The notes below the pieces were generated by a model. The model was not told where the DNA came from. It saw only the letters and a program-made list of their open reading frames with translations, and did no database searches. Shown here piece after piece: positions 16,501-25,160 of a DNA stretch of 64,000 nt. Within the stretch, counting starts at the first letter, position 1, and the number at the start of each line of letters is the position of its first letter. Both the position numbers and the translations under genes were made by a program. Source of the DNA: Methylobacterium nonmethylotrophicum (GTDB lineage: Bacteria; Pseudomonadota; Alphaproteobacteria; Rhizobiales; Beijerinckiaceae); contig NZ_SRLB01000019.1 of the NCBI RefSeq assembly GCF_004745635.1, positions 1 to 64,000 of the forward strand, given 5' to 3'.

Positions 16501-17322
16501 CGTCGTGCCGCCGGACTTGATCGCGCCGGCGGCCCGGTCGCCGATCTTGAGGAAGCTCATCAGGCCCGAGGACTTGCCGCCGCCGGCGAGCCGCTCGTTC
16601 TCGCCGCGCAGGCGCGAGAAGTTCGAGCCGGTGCCCGAGCCGTACTTGAACAGGCGGGCCTCGCGCACCCACAGGTCCATGATGCCGCCTTCGTTGACGA
16701 GGTCGTCGGCGACGGACTGGATGAAGCAGGCGTGGGGCTGCGGGTGCTCGTAGGCCGAGGCCGACTGGGTCAGCTCGCCGGTCCTGTAGTCGACGTAGAA
16801 GTGGCCCTGCGCGGGACCGTCGATGCCGTAGGCCCAGTGCAGGCCGGTGTTGAACCATTGCGGCGAGTTCGGCGCCACCATCTGGCGGGCGAGCATGGCG
16901 CGCAGCTCGTCGTGGAACGCCGCCGCGTCCTCCTCGCTCGTGAAGTAGCCGCCCTTCCAGCCCCAATAGGTCCAGCAGCCGGCGAGCCGGTCGAAGACCT
17001 GCGTCGCCGAAGTCTCGGAGCCGTAGCGGTCAGCCTCGGGGAGGGCGGCCAGGGCCGCCTCGTCCGGCACCGAGCGCCACAGGAACGAGGGGATGCCGGT
17101 CTCCTCGACCTTCCTCAGGGCCGCCGGGACGCCGGCCTTGCGAAAATACTTCTGGGCCAGCACGTCGCAGGCGACCTGGCTCCAGGCCTCCGGCACGTCG
17201 ATGCCGTCGAGGCGAAACACCACCGAGCCGTCCGGGTTGCGGATCTCGCTCACCGCCTTGCGGAACGGGATGCCGGCATAGGGCGAGAGCCCGGCCGTGG
17301 TGATGCGACGCTCGAACCGCAT
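13582..17322 (-). CDS. nrdJ: Adenosylcobalamin-dependent (class II) ribonucleoside-diphosphate reductase
   Basis: A 1246-residue class II RNR that makes deoxyribonucleotides without oxygen-dependent radical generation. Motifs include QMVAPNSPQWFNTG, KYGSGTGSNFSRLRGENE, SGGTTRRAAKMVIVDIDHPD, SNPCSEYMFLDDTACNLAS (active-site NPCSE), ATVIAPTGTIGLVMDCDTTGIEPDF and GDRLTL. The C-terminal zinc-ribbon-like tail has CPECANF and CLKCDTCGSTTGC, which supply the swinging cysteines. ATG 17322 is used; the upstream frame to 17404 overlaps regulatory DNA. Two NrdR-type boxes precede it and a strong hairpin ends it, so it is likely monocistronic. Confidence 0.97.
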   Translation of the reverse strand: MRFERRITTAGLSPYAGIPFRKAVSEIRNPDGSVVFRLDGIDVPEAWSQVACDVLAQKYFRKAGVPAALRKVEETGIPSFLWRSVPDEAALAALPEADRYGSETSATQVFDRLAGCWTYWGWKGGYFTSEEDAAAFHDELRAMLARQMVAPNSPQWFNTGLHWAYGIDGPAQGHFYVDYRTGELTQSASAYEHPQPHACFIQSVADDLVNEGGIMDLWVREARLFKYGSGTGSNFSRLRGENERLAGGGKSSGLMSFLKIGDRAAGAIKSGGTTRRAAKMVIVDIDHPDVEAFIDWKVKEEQKVAALVTGSKVVSKHLKAVMKACVNCEAAGDACFDPERNPALKREVRSARKAMVPDAAIKRVIQYARQGYTDISFPIYDTDWDSEAYLTVAGQNSNNSVSLTDDFLRAVDRDEDWSLTHRVTGKVAKTVKAAELWEKIAEAAWASADPGLHFNTTMNDWHTCPVGGRIRASNPCSEYMFLDDTACNLASANLLALYDRAAKRFDVEGYEHLCRLWTVVLEISVLMAQFPSREIADLSYKYRTLGLGYANIGGLLMTMGLPYDSREGRALAGALTAIMTGVSYATSAEMARELGPFPAYEENADAMLRVIRNHRRAAHGEATGYEFLNTNPVPLDHAGCPQGELVAHAKAAWDRALALGEEHGYRNAQATVIAPTGTIGLVMDCDTTGIEPDFALVKFKKLAGGGYFKIINRAVPDALRALGYREAEIAEIEAYAVGHGSLGQAPAINPGSLRAKGFTDEKIAAVEAGLKSAFDIKFVFNRWTLGEDFLTQTLRVPADKLAEPSFDLLSFLGFSRKEIEAANVHVCGAMTLEGAPHLKVEHYPVFDCANPCGRIGKRYLSVESHIRMMAAAQPFISGAISKTINMPNDATVEDCKNAYRLSWTLALKANALYRDGSKLSQPLNAALISDEADEEEDAVEALQALPAAAKTVAVTEKIVERIVERVERLRSQEKLPSRRKGYTQKAKIGGHTIFLRTGEYDDGRLGEIFLDMNKEGSALRAFINNFAISVSLGLQYGVPLEEYVDAFTFTRFEPAGFVQGNDAIKNATSVLDYVFRELAISYLGRADLAHVDLSEMGTTATGVAPAKPATAADPVAASTIVSRGLLRGSGDRLTLIHGGPAGATPGVAAPATGQTAPAGGGIHAVRGSVALKTEPVLASTIEALAESLPFAKPDPIAPGRSVSDRRAEAKMKGYVGEACPECANFTLVRNGTCLKCDTCGSTTGCS

Positions 17323-17487
17323 GGGGATACTCTCCGGTCACGAACAGCCGGGGACGGCCCGCGCCTGAGCGGGGTCCGCCGGATACGAGGAATGAGGGAC
17401 GCACGGGGTCCGGTGGGCCAGCCTTCAGCCTCCCCGCGGGGACCGGCCGTCCTGTGCCCTGGAAACTACCGACCCTAGCGGCTCCAC

Positions 17488-17502
17488 GTCAATAACTTGT
17501 GT
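17488..17502 (-). promoter_or_regulatory. NrdR box 1 upstream of nrdJ
   Basis: The minus strand reads ACACAAGTTATTGAC, 11 of 15 matching the ACACWATATATWGTG NrdR consensus. It lies 32 bp from a second box, about three DNA turns, which is the usual tandem spacing. NrdR is the ATP/dATP-sensing repressor of RNR genes. Confidence 0.72.
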
Positions 17503-17519
17503 CGCCTGACTCCGTTCCT

Positions 17520-17534
17520 CGCTAGATGTTGTGT
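17520..17534 (-). promoter_or_regulatory. NrdR box 2 upstream of nrdJ
   Basis: The minus strand reads ACACAACATCTAGCG, 12 of 15 matching the consensus, in phase with box 1. Together they predict NrdR-controlled nrdJ transcription. Confidence 0.75.
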
Positions 17535-17840
17535 CGACAGGCGGATTCCTGTGGATAGCGACGAACCCCGGCCTAAGCCCGCGCGAGTCCTGGCGGAATC
17601 GCGGCGGGGCTTGAAGCCGCCCACAGCCGGCGGGACGTCGGACCACGGACTTGTTCACAGCCGGTGAGGACTTTTGGTCACAATCGGGGGCCGGCGGGGA
17701 CCGTTGGAGGTCCTTGGCAGCGGAATCATGCTGCGACGCGGGACGCGCTGGACATCCGGGGGTCCTCTCACCATAGTCCCGCGCGACGACGGGGGGCCTC
17801 CTCCCATTCCCGAGGGCCCTGGGCCCTAGAGACGGTCGCG

Positions 17841-18257
17841 ATGGCGCTGAAAGACACCCTGCTTCGGATCTTCACCTGGTGGAGCGGCTCGACCGTCAGC
17901 CTGGAATTCTACACCAAGCGCCACGGCCGCTTCGTGGGCGAGGACGAGTTCGGCAACCGCTATTACCGCGCGCAGGGGCCGCTGATCGACGCCTCGGTCG
18001 GCTCGGAGCGGCGCTGGGTGATCTATAACGGCTACGCCGACGCCTCGAAGGTGCCGCCGGGCTGGCGCGGCTGGCTCTGCCATGCCACCGACGTGGCGCC
18101 CTCCGAGGAGACCTACCGCCCGCGCGAGTGGCAGAAGCCGCACGAGGAGAACCTCACCGGCACCGTGGCGGCCTACCGGCCGCGGGGCTCGCAGCTCTCC
18201 TACGGCCAGCGGCCGGCGGCGACCGGCGACTACGTGCCGTGGGTGCCGGGCGAGTAA
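17841..18257 (+). CDS. NADH:ubiquinone oxidoreductase accessory subunit, NDUFA12/B17.2 family
   Basis: 138 residues, the normal length for the alphaproteobacterial homologue of the mitochondrial NDUFA12 subunit. It is recognised from LLRIFTWWSGSTVSLEFYTKRHGRFVGEDEFGNRYYRA and RRWVIYNGYADASKVPPGWRGWLCHATD, ending in a Pro/Gln-rich tail. It sits on the matrix-side arm of complex I in alphaproteobacteria. ATG 17841 is the conserved start; the in-frame extension to 17664 has no similarity. A DUF2155 gene follows 167 bp later, a common pairing in this class. Confidence 0.92.
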   Translation: MALKDTLLRIFTWWSGSTVSLEFYTKRHGRFVGEDEFGNRYYRAQGPLIDASVGSERRWVIYNGYADASKVPPGWRGWLCHATDVAPSEETYRPREWQKPHEENLTGTVAAYRPRGSQLSYGQRPAATGDYVPWVPGE

Positions 18258-18424
18258 TCCGCCCTTTTTCCACCATCCTCCTCGCGTCTATCGCGGGTCG
18301 GGCGAGGGACGCCCCTGCGCCCGCTCGATTCGGGTGCGAGAGGCCGGCAACAGGGCTCGCGCCGAAGGGCCCCGGGCCAAGGGCCTTCGAACGACGAGCC
18401 GGGAGCGACTGGGTTTTGAGCCGC

Positions 18425-19066
18425 ATGACCGCACGACGCGCCGCGGGCGCCTTCCTGCTCCTCGGCGGCGCGGTGCTGGGCGCCGTGGCGCCGGCCCGGG
18501 CCGACAAGATCCGCAACCCGACCGCGGTCTTTTCCGGCCTCGACAAGATCACCGGCCGCATCGTGTCCTTCGAGGTGGCGGTGGACGAGACGGTGCAGTT
18601 CGGCGCGCTCCAGCTCACCCCGCGGGTCTGCTACACCCGGCCGCCGACCGAGAGCGCCAAGACCACCGGCTTCCTGGAGGTCGACGAGGTCACCCTCGAG
18701 AACAAGTACCGGCGGATCTTCACCGGCTGGATGTTCGCCTCGAGCCCGGGCCTGCACGCGATCGAGCACCCGATCTACGACGTGTGGCTGGTCGACTGCA
18801 AAGGCGGCACCGACATCGTGGCCGAGCCGAAGGAGCAGGAGGACGCGCCGGTGGCCGCCGCCAAGCCCGAGCGGAAGCGCCGCGACCAGGCCCGCGGCGA
18901 GGAGGCGCCGCGCGCCCGCCAGGTCAACCGCCAGGGCCAGGTCGACGTCGAGCCGCTGCGCGGCACGCCGGTCCAGCCGCGCCAGACGCCGTCGCGGCGC
19001 TTCTTCCCGACCAATGACGGTCCGGCGGCCTTCGGCGGGGACGCGATGAACCCGAACCCGCGCTGA
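18425..19066 (+). CDS. Exported DUF2155-domain protein
   Basis: 213 residues with a signal peptide (AAGAFLLLGGAVLGAVAPARA). The DUF2155 core (about 28-125) is recognised from NPTAVFSGLDKITGRIVSFEV, VQFGALQLTPRVCYTRPPTE and GWMFASSPGLHAIEHPIYDVWLVDC. The two conserved cysteines (CYTRPP, VDCKGG) probably form a disulfide. The C-terminal 85 residues are charged and disordered (Arg, Gln, Pro). Its function is unknown; the family is periplasmic in alphaproteobacteria and typically sits beside the NDUFA12 gene. Confidence 0.88.
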   Translation: MTARRAAGAFLLLGGAVLGAVAPARADKIRNPTAVFSGLDKITGRIVSFEVAVDETVQFGALQLTPRVCYTRPPTESAKTTGFLEVDEVTLENKYRRIFTGWMFASSPGLHAIEHPIYDVWLVDCKGGTDIVAEPKEQEDAPVAAAKPERKRRDQARGEEAPRARQVNRQGQVDVEPLRGTPVQPRQTPSRRFFPTNDGPAAFGGDAMNPNPR

Positions 19067-19354
19067 AGCCGGGCCGGGTCTCTCTCGTCCGCCACGACGG
19101 GACGGAGGCATGGTCCGATCGCTCGCGCCGAGCGGACCGGGCAATCCCATCGACATATCCCCGCATCGGAGACCCGGTTTCGCGTTGGAGGCGAGACCGC
19201 CTTCGCCGCGCCCGGCGCAGGCGCGCGGGGCGACGACGAGGACGCGTCGCGGGACGGCGACCATGGCCCGGTGAGAGCGGGGCGTTGCCCCGTTTCCGGG
19301 AGCCTGTTCGACCGAATCGACGGATCCCGTCCGACCCCGCACCCCGACAGGCGC

Positions 19355-20368
19355 TCAGTTGAACCGCAGCGGCACCGAGAAGCTCTGCTGCGCGCCCGTG
19401 AACTCGGCGGGCGCCGGCGGCAGGCCGCCGGAGGCGGCGGCGAGGGCGGCGGCGTCGAGGCTGCCGTTGCCGCTGCTGCCGACGAGCGAGGCGCCGAGCA
19501 CCCGCCCCGAGCGGGCCACCGTGAAGCGCACCGTCACCGTGCCGCTCGCCCCCGCCGCACCCCGGGCGCGGCTGCGGATCGCCCCGGCGATCATCTGGCC
19601 CCAGGCCCGGGCGGCGTTGGCGCTCGCGGCGGCGGAGGCCCCGCCGTCGTTCATGCGGGACGCGGAGGCGGCGGCGCGGCGCTGGCGGGCGGCCTCGGCG
19701 TTGCGCTCGGCCGCCTGCTGCGCCTCGCGCTTGACGTCGCGCACGGGCTTGGGCGGCGGCTTGCGGGCCTCCACCGGCTTCTCGACTGGCTTGGGTTTCT
19801 CGACCGGCTTCGGCTTGGCCACCGGCTTCGGCACCGGCTTGGGAACCGGTTTCGGCTCGGGCTTGGGCTCGGGCTTCGGCTCCGGGCGCGCCAGGACGGC
19901 GGCCGGCGCCTCGGGATTGGTCGAGGTGACGACCTGCTCCTCGGGCTCCTGAACCGCCTCGGTCACCGGCTCGGGCGGCTTCTCCATCGGCACCGCCTCG
20001 GCCGGGGCCCGCTCGACCGGAGTCTCCTGCGGAACCTCATCGGCCTTCATCTCGGGCGTCGGCGGCGTCTCGACCGGCACCGTGTCGGACGGGGGCTCGG
20101 CGACGGGCGTGGTCGTCGGCTCGGTCGTGTCGGTCGGGGTCGGGGCGTTCTCGACGTCCTTCGACTCGTTCGGGACGTCGACCGCCGCCATGTCCGGCGC
20201 GAGGTCGATGGTGATCTCGTTCTCGCCGGGCGGGGTCGGGGTCGCGCGCCAGTAGGTGAGGGCGAAGAGTCCGCCGGCATGGAGCGCGAGCGCCACCAGG
20301 AAGGCGAGGCCGAGGCCCGCCCCCGGCTCCCGCGGCTCCGGCGCCTCGGTCGTGATCGTGCGGCTCAT
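19355..20368 (-). CDS. tonB: TonB-family energy-transducing protein
   Basis: 337 residues. A short cytoplasmic N-terminus is followed by a single TM anchor (LGLAFLVALALHAGGLFALTYW), then a long Pro/Glu spacer and a Pro-Lys repeat (EPKPEPKPEPKPVPKPVPKP, about 160-195) that spans the periplasm. The C-terminal TonB domain (about 245-337) has GTVTVRFTVARSGRVLGASLVGSSGNGSLD and ends in PLRFN. It would energise outer-membrane TonB-dependent receptors with ExbB and ExbD, whose genes lie directly upstream. The receptor it serves is not in the window. The stop lies at the edge of a 288-bp gap with no gene. Confidence 0.9.
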   Translation of the reverse strand: MSRTITTEAPEPREPGAGLGLAFLVALALHAGGLFALTYWRATPTPPGENEITIDLAPDMAAVDVPNESKDVENAPTPTDTTEPTTTPVAEPPSDTVPVETPPTPEMKADEVPQETPVERAPAEAVPMEKPPEPVTEAVQEPEEQVVTSTNPEAPAAVLARPEPKPEPKPEPKPVPKPVPKPVAKPKPVEKPKPVEKPVEARKPPPKPVRDVKREAQQAAERNAEAARQRRAAASASRMNDGGASAAASANAARAWGQMIAGAIRSRARGAAGASGTVTVRFTVARSGRVLGASLVGSSGNGSLDAAALAAASGGLPPAPAEFTGAQQSFSVPLRFN

Positions 20369-20372
20369 CGGC

Positions 20373-20876
20373 TTACCGCGGGGCCGCTGGCGTGGCGCCG
20401 CCCGGAGCCGATAGCGCCCCGCCCGGGGCGGGAAGCGCCCCGCCGGAGGGCGCGTTGGCGATCAGCGAGACCTTGGCGAAGCCGGCCTGGCCGACGATTC
20501 CCATCACCTCCATGACCTTGCCATAGGGCACGTCCTTGTCGCCGCGCACCAACACGGTCTGGCCAGGGTCCTGGGCGGCGGCGGCCTTCAGCCGCGCCAG
20601 GGCCGTATCGGCCGGCAGACGCTCCTTGGCCAGGAAGGCCTGGCCGTCCTTGTCGACCGAGACCACCACCGGCTTCTTCGACTCGGAGGTCTTGGCAGCG
20701 GCCGTCTTCGGCAATTGCACCGGCACGCCGACCGTCATCAGGGGTGCGGCGACCATGAAGATGATCAGCAGCACCAGCATCACGTCGACCATCGGGGTGA
20801 CGTTGATCTCGGACATCGGCGCGGCGTCGAAGCCATCCTCGTCGCCGGCGCCGGCCTGCACCGGTCCCATACCCAT
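20373..20876 (-). CDS. exbD: ExbD/TolR-family biopolymer transport protein
   Basis: 167 residues. The N-terminal segment APMSEINVTPMVDVMLVLLIIFMVAAPLMTVGVPVQLPKT is the classic ExbD anchor, with the proton-carrying Asp in MVDVM. The periplasmic domain has VVVSVDKDGQAFL and VLVRGDKDVPYGKVMEVM. An unusual Pro/Gly/Ala repeat tail (LPAPGGALSAPGGA) ends the protein. It is 4 bp upstream of tonB, so ExbD is preferred over TolR. Confidence 0.9.
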   Translation of the reverse strand: MGMGPVQAGAGDEDGFDAAPMSEINVTPMVDVMLVLLIIFMVAAPLMTVGVPVQLPKTAAAKTSESKKPVVVSVDKDGQAFLAKERLPADTALARLKAAAAQDPGQTVLVRGDKDVPYGKVMEVMGIVGQAGFAKVSLIANAPSGGALPAPGGALSAPGGATPAAPR

Positions 20877-20902
20877 CTGACGGGCCTCTTCGGGTTGCGT
20901 GC

Positions 20903-20950
20903 CTGGAGTTACGTACTTCTGGAGTTACGTACTTCTGGAGTTACGGAGTT
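20903..20950. repeat. Three 16-bp tandem repeats between exbB and exbD
   Basis: The unit CTGGAGTTACGTACTT occurs twice exactly and a third time with a changed end (CGGAGTT). It fills the gap between the exbB stop and the exbD ribosome site (GAAGAGG). Confidence 0.9.
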
Positions 20951-20961
20951 GGGGCGGCCGC

Positions 20962-21654
<693 letters not shown>

Positions 21655-21694
21655 CTCGGCGGTCTCCGGAATCAGTGAAGAGAGGTCGGGGAGG

Positions 21695-22237
21695 TCAGCG
21701 CACGAACGGCGCCGCACCCTTGGCGGAGGCCGGCTCGATGCGCTCCAGGCAGGTCTCGCGCGTGAGGTCCTGGCCGTCGCAGGCCGTCACGTCGTTGAGC
21801 AGCACCCGACCGACCTGGGCGCAGGGCGTGGGCGAGATCTCGAACTGGCGCAGAGCCGTCTTGCGGGCCGGCACCGGCCCGAGCTCGACGAGGCTGCGCT
21901 TCTGCACCACCCCGTCCGGATCGAAGGCGTAGAGGTCGAGGCGCAGGGAGCGGATCGGGCCGCCCTTGCCGTTCTCGACGATCAGCACCGCCTTGCAGGC
22001 CTCGCCGGCGGTCTCGAGCTTGTTCAGCTCCACCCGCAGGGGGGCGCCTTGCGTCACGGCGACAGGGGTCGCGGCGACAGGGGTCGCGGCGGCAGGGGTT
22101 GCAGCGGCCTGCGGCTCGTTGGCCTGCGCGGCCACCGCCGAGGCGAGCAGCACCAGCGACAGGACGAGGCAGAAGGCCAGGTCGAGGGCGACGCGGCCGA
22201 TGCGGGCCCGGAACCAGGGCAGCCCTTGCGTGAGCAC
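21695..22237 (-). CDS. Exported protein of unknown function heading the exb-tonB operon
   Basis: 180 residues from GTG 22237, chosen because GAGGAG lies 9 bases upstream; the TTG at 22270 lacks a ribosome site. The signal peptide is LDLAFCLVLSLVLLASAVAAQA. It is followed by an Ala/Thr/Pro repeat (AAATPAAATPVAATPVAVTQ) and a domain with four cysteines (GEACKAVLIVENG, TPCAQVG, TACDG, TCLERI) likely to be disulfide-bonded. LRLDLYAFDPDGVVQKRS resembles beta-sandwich segments. It lies 40 bp before exbB, so it is probably an accessory of the TonB system, but I do not recognise the family. Confidence 0.75.
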   Translation of the reverse strand: MLTQGLPWFRARIGRVALDLAFCLVLSLVLLASAVAAQANEPQAAATPAAATPVAATPVAVTQGAPLRVELNKLETAGEACKAVLIVENGKGGPIRSLRLDLYAFDPDGVVQKRSLVELGPVPARKTALRQFEISPTPCAQVGRVLLNDVTACDGQDLTRETCLERIEPASAKGAAPFVR

Positions 22238-22512
22238 GTCGTGCGACTCCTCTGGGACGGCGAGCGCCAAAACGCCGTCATGGCGCGGGCCGGCCGCCCC
22301 TCGCGGGCGTCGGCACGACGCCGTCCCGGCTCGCGCTCCTGTTCGTCGGACAAATCCGGAGGCTCCCTTGAGGCCTCCGGCAGGAACGAACTAGCGAGAT
22401 GGCCGGGCCGGATCAAGGCCGCGCACGAAACTCAGAGGAATTCCAATCTGTTATCGGGGACGCCGGGAATCTCCGGCAAGCCCCGCTTCCACTTCGTCCT
22501 CTCCTTCGGCCT

Positions 22513-22947
22513 CTACTTGGACTTCTCGGGAGAGGTCTCCGGCGCCTTCTCCGGTGCCTTGGGGGTGCGGGCCTTCTCGACGGCCTCCGCCTTCTCCTCG
22601 TCGGTGTCGCCGCCCTGGTCGATCGCCCGCTCGGGATCGGCGGCGAGTTCGCGCAGGACCGTCAGAACCTGGGCGCAGACCTCCGGGTGCTTGTAGGCGT
22701 CCAGCACCACGGCGGCGTCGCGCAAGGTGCGCAGGTCGCGCAAGGCCTGCGCGTTGGCGGGCTTCTGCAACGCGGCCGACCTGGCGATCACGTCCTCGAG
22801 ACGCAGGCCGACGACGTCGCAGGTCGCGCTCGGCGCCGCCGTTCCGGCGGGGGCGTCCTTGGCCCCGGCGGTGGGGGCGGGGCCGGCGAGCAGGACGGCG
22901 AGGAGGCCGGTCGCCATCAGGCCGGTCATGAACAGGGGCGGGCGCAT
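22513..22947 (-). CDS. Exported hypothetical protein with charged C-terminus
   Basis: 144 residues. Signal peptide MTGLMATGLLAVLLAGPAPTAGA, then a helical domain with two cysteines (SATCDVVGL, HPEVCAQVL). The tail is Lys/Glu/Pro-rich (KARTPKAPEKAPETSPEKSK) and looks disordered. A GGAG motif lies about 11 bases before ATG 22947. It is 35 bp downstream of a receiver-domain gene on the same strand. No family was recognised. Confidence 0.65.
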   Translation of the reverse strand: MRPPLFMTGLMATGLLAVLLAGPAPTAGAKDAPAGTAAPSATCDVVGLRLEDVIARSAALQKPANAQALRDLRTLRDAAVVLDAYKHPEVCAQVLTVLRELAADPERAIDQGGDTDEEKAEAVEKARTPKAPEKAPETSPEKSK

Positions 22948-22982
22948 CGGCGTCGGGCTCCAGCAGATGGGATCGGTCCGGG

Positions 22983-23387
22983 TCAGTGCCCGAGGATGCG
23001 GTTGGCCAGCGCCACGATCTGGCTCGGGCGGTAGGGTTTGGGGACGAAGACCGAGTCGGCCACCGCCTCGTCCGCGCGCAGGGTGTGGCGCCCGCCCGAG
23101 GTGTAGACGACCGGCAGGCGCGGGCAGTGGCGCCGCGCGTCGCGGGCGAGCGCCACCCCGTCGGTGTTGCGGGCGAGGTCGATGTCGGTGAACAGCATGT
23201 CGACCCGCTCGGCCCGCAGGATCCGGCCGGCCTCGACCGCGTCGGCGGCGGTGAGCACCCGGTAGCCCTCGTCCGCCAGGGCCTCGGCGGCGATCTCGCA
23301 GACCATCGCCTCGTCCTCGACCACCAGCACCGTCTCCCAGGGAAGGGCGGCAGGCGGCACCATCGCCGCAATGGCAGACTGGATCAT
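22983..23387 (-). CDS. Single-domain response regulator (receiver only)
   Basis: 134 residues, one CheY-like receiver with no output domain. It has acidic pocket VLVVEDEAMV, phosphoacceptor Asp68 (MLFTDIDLARNTDG), the Thr/Ser of VVYTSGG and the conserved Lys in VFVPKPYRPSQIV. The last motif is typical of the alphaproteobacterial receiver proteins that act in phosphorelays or beside hybrid kinases. ATG 23387 adds a short lead; ATG 23363 is also possible. No kinase is adjacent, so the partner is unknown. Confidence 0.85.
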   Translation of the reverse strand: MIQSAIAAMVPPAALPWETVLVVEDEAMVCEIAAEALADEGYRVLTAADAVEAGRILRAERVDMLFTDIDLARNTDGVALARDARRHCPRLPVVYTSGGRHTLRADEAVADSVFVPKPYRPSQIVALANRILGH

Positions 23388-23663
23388 GACGCAACTCGCT
23401 CCAGGAGGGTGGGGCGCCCGCCGGCTCGCCCGGGAGGCGCTCCGGCGACGGTTCGGAACAAGAACCGCCGGAACCTCGGCCGTGTTCGGGGCCGGTCCCT
23501 CGAATTGACGCGGTTTGGTGAGCGAAGCCTTAACCCTGCGGGACGGGCGGTTAATCCGGGCCGGAACCGGTGCCGCCCTTGCGCCGGGGGGCCTCGTGTG
23601 ACAGGCCCGCCCGGGATCCGAGCCCCGCGACGATCCGAGCCAGACCCGAGCCCAGGAAGAGCG

Positions 23664-24677
23664 ATGAGCGCCACCGCCGCCCCCTCCCTCACCCAGCAGG
23701 TCACCGGGATCGCCGGCAGCGCCCACGTGATCGCGGCGCAGTGGCTCGGCCGGACCCTCGCCCTGGCGCAGGGCGACGGCGCGGTGCTCCTCGTCCAGGA
23801 GGGCGGCGGGACCACCCGGGTCGAGGCCCACCCGGAGGCCGGCATCCTGGTGGCGGCCGGCGACGGCAAGCGCCTCGTCACCGGCGGCGACGACGGCCGG
23901 GTCGTGGCGCTCAAGGCCGACGGCAGCCTCGAGACCCTGGCGACCGCGAAGGGCGGCGCCTGGATCGACGCCCTGGCGCTGCACCCGGAGGGCGGCGTCG
24001 CCTACGCGGCCGGCAAGCGGGTCGTCGCCCGCGACGCCAAGGGCCGCGAGAAGACCTTCGAGGCGCCCTCGACCGCCCGCGGCCTCGCCTTCGCGCCCAA
24101 GGGCTACCGGCTGGCGGTGGCGCACTACAACGGCGCCACCCTGTGGTACCCGAATCTCGACACCGCGCCCGAAGCCCTGACCTGGAAGGGCTCGCATATC
24201 GACGTGACCTGGTCGACGGACGGGCGCTTCGTCATCACCACGATGCAGGAGAACGCGCTCCACGGCTGGCGCCTGCAGCCCGACCGCGGCCACATGCGGA
24301 TGACCGGCTACCCGGCCAAGGTCCGCTCCTTCGCCTGGTCCTCGGACGGGGACTGGCTGGCGACGAGCGGGGCGGAAGCCGTGATCGTCTGGCCGTTCGA
24401 TTCCAAGGAAGGCCCGACCGGCAAGGCGCCGCGGGAATGCGGCGTGCGCCCGGCCCGGGTCTCGCGGGTGGCGTTCCACCCCAAGGCCCCGGTCCTGGCG
24501 GCGGGCTACGAGGATGGCTGCATCCTCCTGATCCGCTTCACCGACGCCTCCGAATTGCTGGTGCGCCCCGCCGTGAAGGGCAGCGCCGTGACGGCGATGA
24601 GCTGGCATCCCGGCGGCGAGCACCTCGCCTTCGGCTGCGCCGACGGCCAGGCCGGCCTCCTCAGCCTGCCGCGCTGA
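23664..24677 (+). CDS. WD40-repeat protein
   Basis: 337 residues with seven-bladed beta-propeller character. Repeated blocks such as GKRLVTGGDDGRVVALKADG, GAWIDALALHPEGGVAYAAG, GLAFAPKGYRLAVAHYNGATLWYPN, IDVTWSTDGRFVITTMQENALHGWRL, VRSFAWSSDGDWLATSGAEAVIVWPF and VTAMSWHPGGEHLAFGCADGQ are WD40 blades. There is no signal peptide, so it is cytoplasmic. Homologues in alphaproteobacteria often accompany CobW-type metallochaperones, but none is in this window. It is 2 bp upstream of a small Cys-containing protein and probably cotranscribed with it. Confidence 0.88.
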   Translation: MSATAAPSLTQQVTGIAGSAHVIAAQWLGRTLALAQGDGAVLLVQEGGGTTRVEAHPEAGILVAAGDGKRLVTGGDDGRVVALKADGSLETLATAKGGAWIDALALHPEGGVAYAAGKRVVARDAKGREKTFEAPSTARGLAFAPKGYRLAVAHYNGATLWYPNLDTAPEALTWKGSHIDVTWSTDGRFVITTMQENALHGWRLQPDRGHMRMTGYPAKVRSFAWSSDGDWLATSGAEAVIVWPFDSKEGPTGKAPRECGVRPARVSRVAFHPKAPVLAAGYEDGCILLIRFTDASELLVRPAVKGSAVTAMSWHPGGEHLAFGCADGQAGLLSLPR

Positions 24678-24679
24678 CG

Positions 24680-24961
24680 ATGAGTCTCCTCGGCGCCTTC
24701 CGGCGCCGCCCCTCGCCGGACGCCGCCGCCCGGGCCCGGGTGGCGGAGATCGCCCGCCGGCTCGGCGGCTTCGGCCCCGAGGTGAGCCTGACGGTCAACG
24801 AGATCGTCTGCCCCGACCCGGCCTGCCCGGGCACCGAGACGGTGATCCTGGTGATGCGCCCCGGGGCGCGCTCGCGGGCCTGCAAGGTCGGCAAGCCGCT
24901 CGAGGCGGTGACGGAGGAGGATGTGGCGGCGGCGTTGCACGCCGAGGCGCCCGGCGCCTGA
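24680..24961 (+). CDS. Small conserved hypothetical protein paired with the WD40 protein
   Basis: 93 residues. The central motif VNEIVCPDPACPGTETVILVM contains a CxxxxC pair and resembles a small alphaproteobacterial family often misnamed nitrate reductase. It is followed by a basic segment (PGARSRACKVGKP) and an acidic helix (VTEEDVAAAL). There is no signal peptide or TM. It starts 2 bp after the WD40 stop. Its function is unknown; metal binding by the cysteines is possible. Confidence 0.7.
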   Translation: MSLLGAFRRRPSPDAAARARVAEIARRLGGFGPEVSLTVNEIVCPDPACPGTETVILVMRPGARSRACKVGKPLEAVTEEDVAAALHAEAPGA

Positions 24962-25160
24962 GGCCGGCCGCTTCACAAAGGCCGGGGAACCGCACACATT
25001 TCGCAGACGGGACGCTCGTCGTCCCGGGCGAGTTCCTCGCGGCGAGACCGGCAGACGATCCATGAAGACCCGACGCCCGAAACGCCGCTTGCCGCAAGGT
25101 CATGGACGGGATAGCGTGCCTCCTACGCACATCCCGAACCGGCCGGCATGGAGCAACCGC

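Larger units (their letters stand above)
17323..17840. other. 518-bp divergent region between nrdJ and the NDUFA12-like gene
   Basis: It holds the NrdR boxes (17488-17534) and the promoters of both genes. No further gene is supported. No cobalamin-riboswitch B12 box was found in the nrdJ leader on inspection. Confidence 0.6.

Noticed and set aside
13318..17478. A 1386-residue open frame on the plus strand opposite nrdJ
   Set aside because: It is a shadow frame caused by high GC and codon bias; the composition is Gly/Arg/Val/Leu-rich with no recognisable domain, and nrdJ on the other strand has every expected motif.
17323..17487. Cobalamin riboswitch in the nrdJ leader
   Set aside because: No B12-box or conserved stem was found in the leader; the NrdR boxes explain regulation better.
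25062..25160. Long VapD start at ATG 25062
   Set aside because: The extra 33 residues are basic, proline-rich and unlike VapD; GTG 25161 has a proper ribosome site and gives the normal length.
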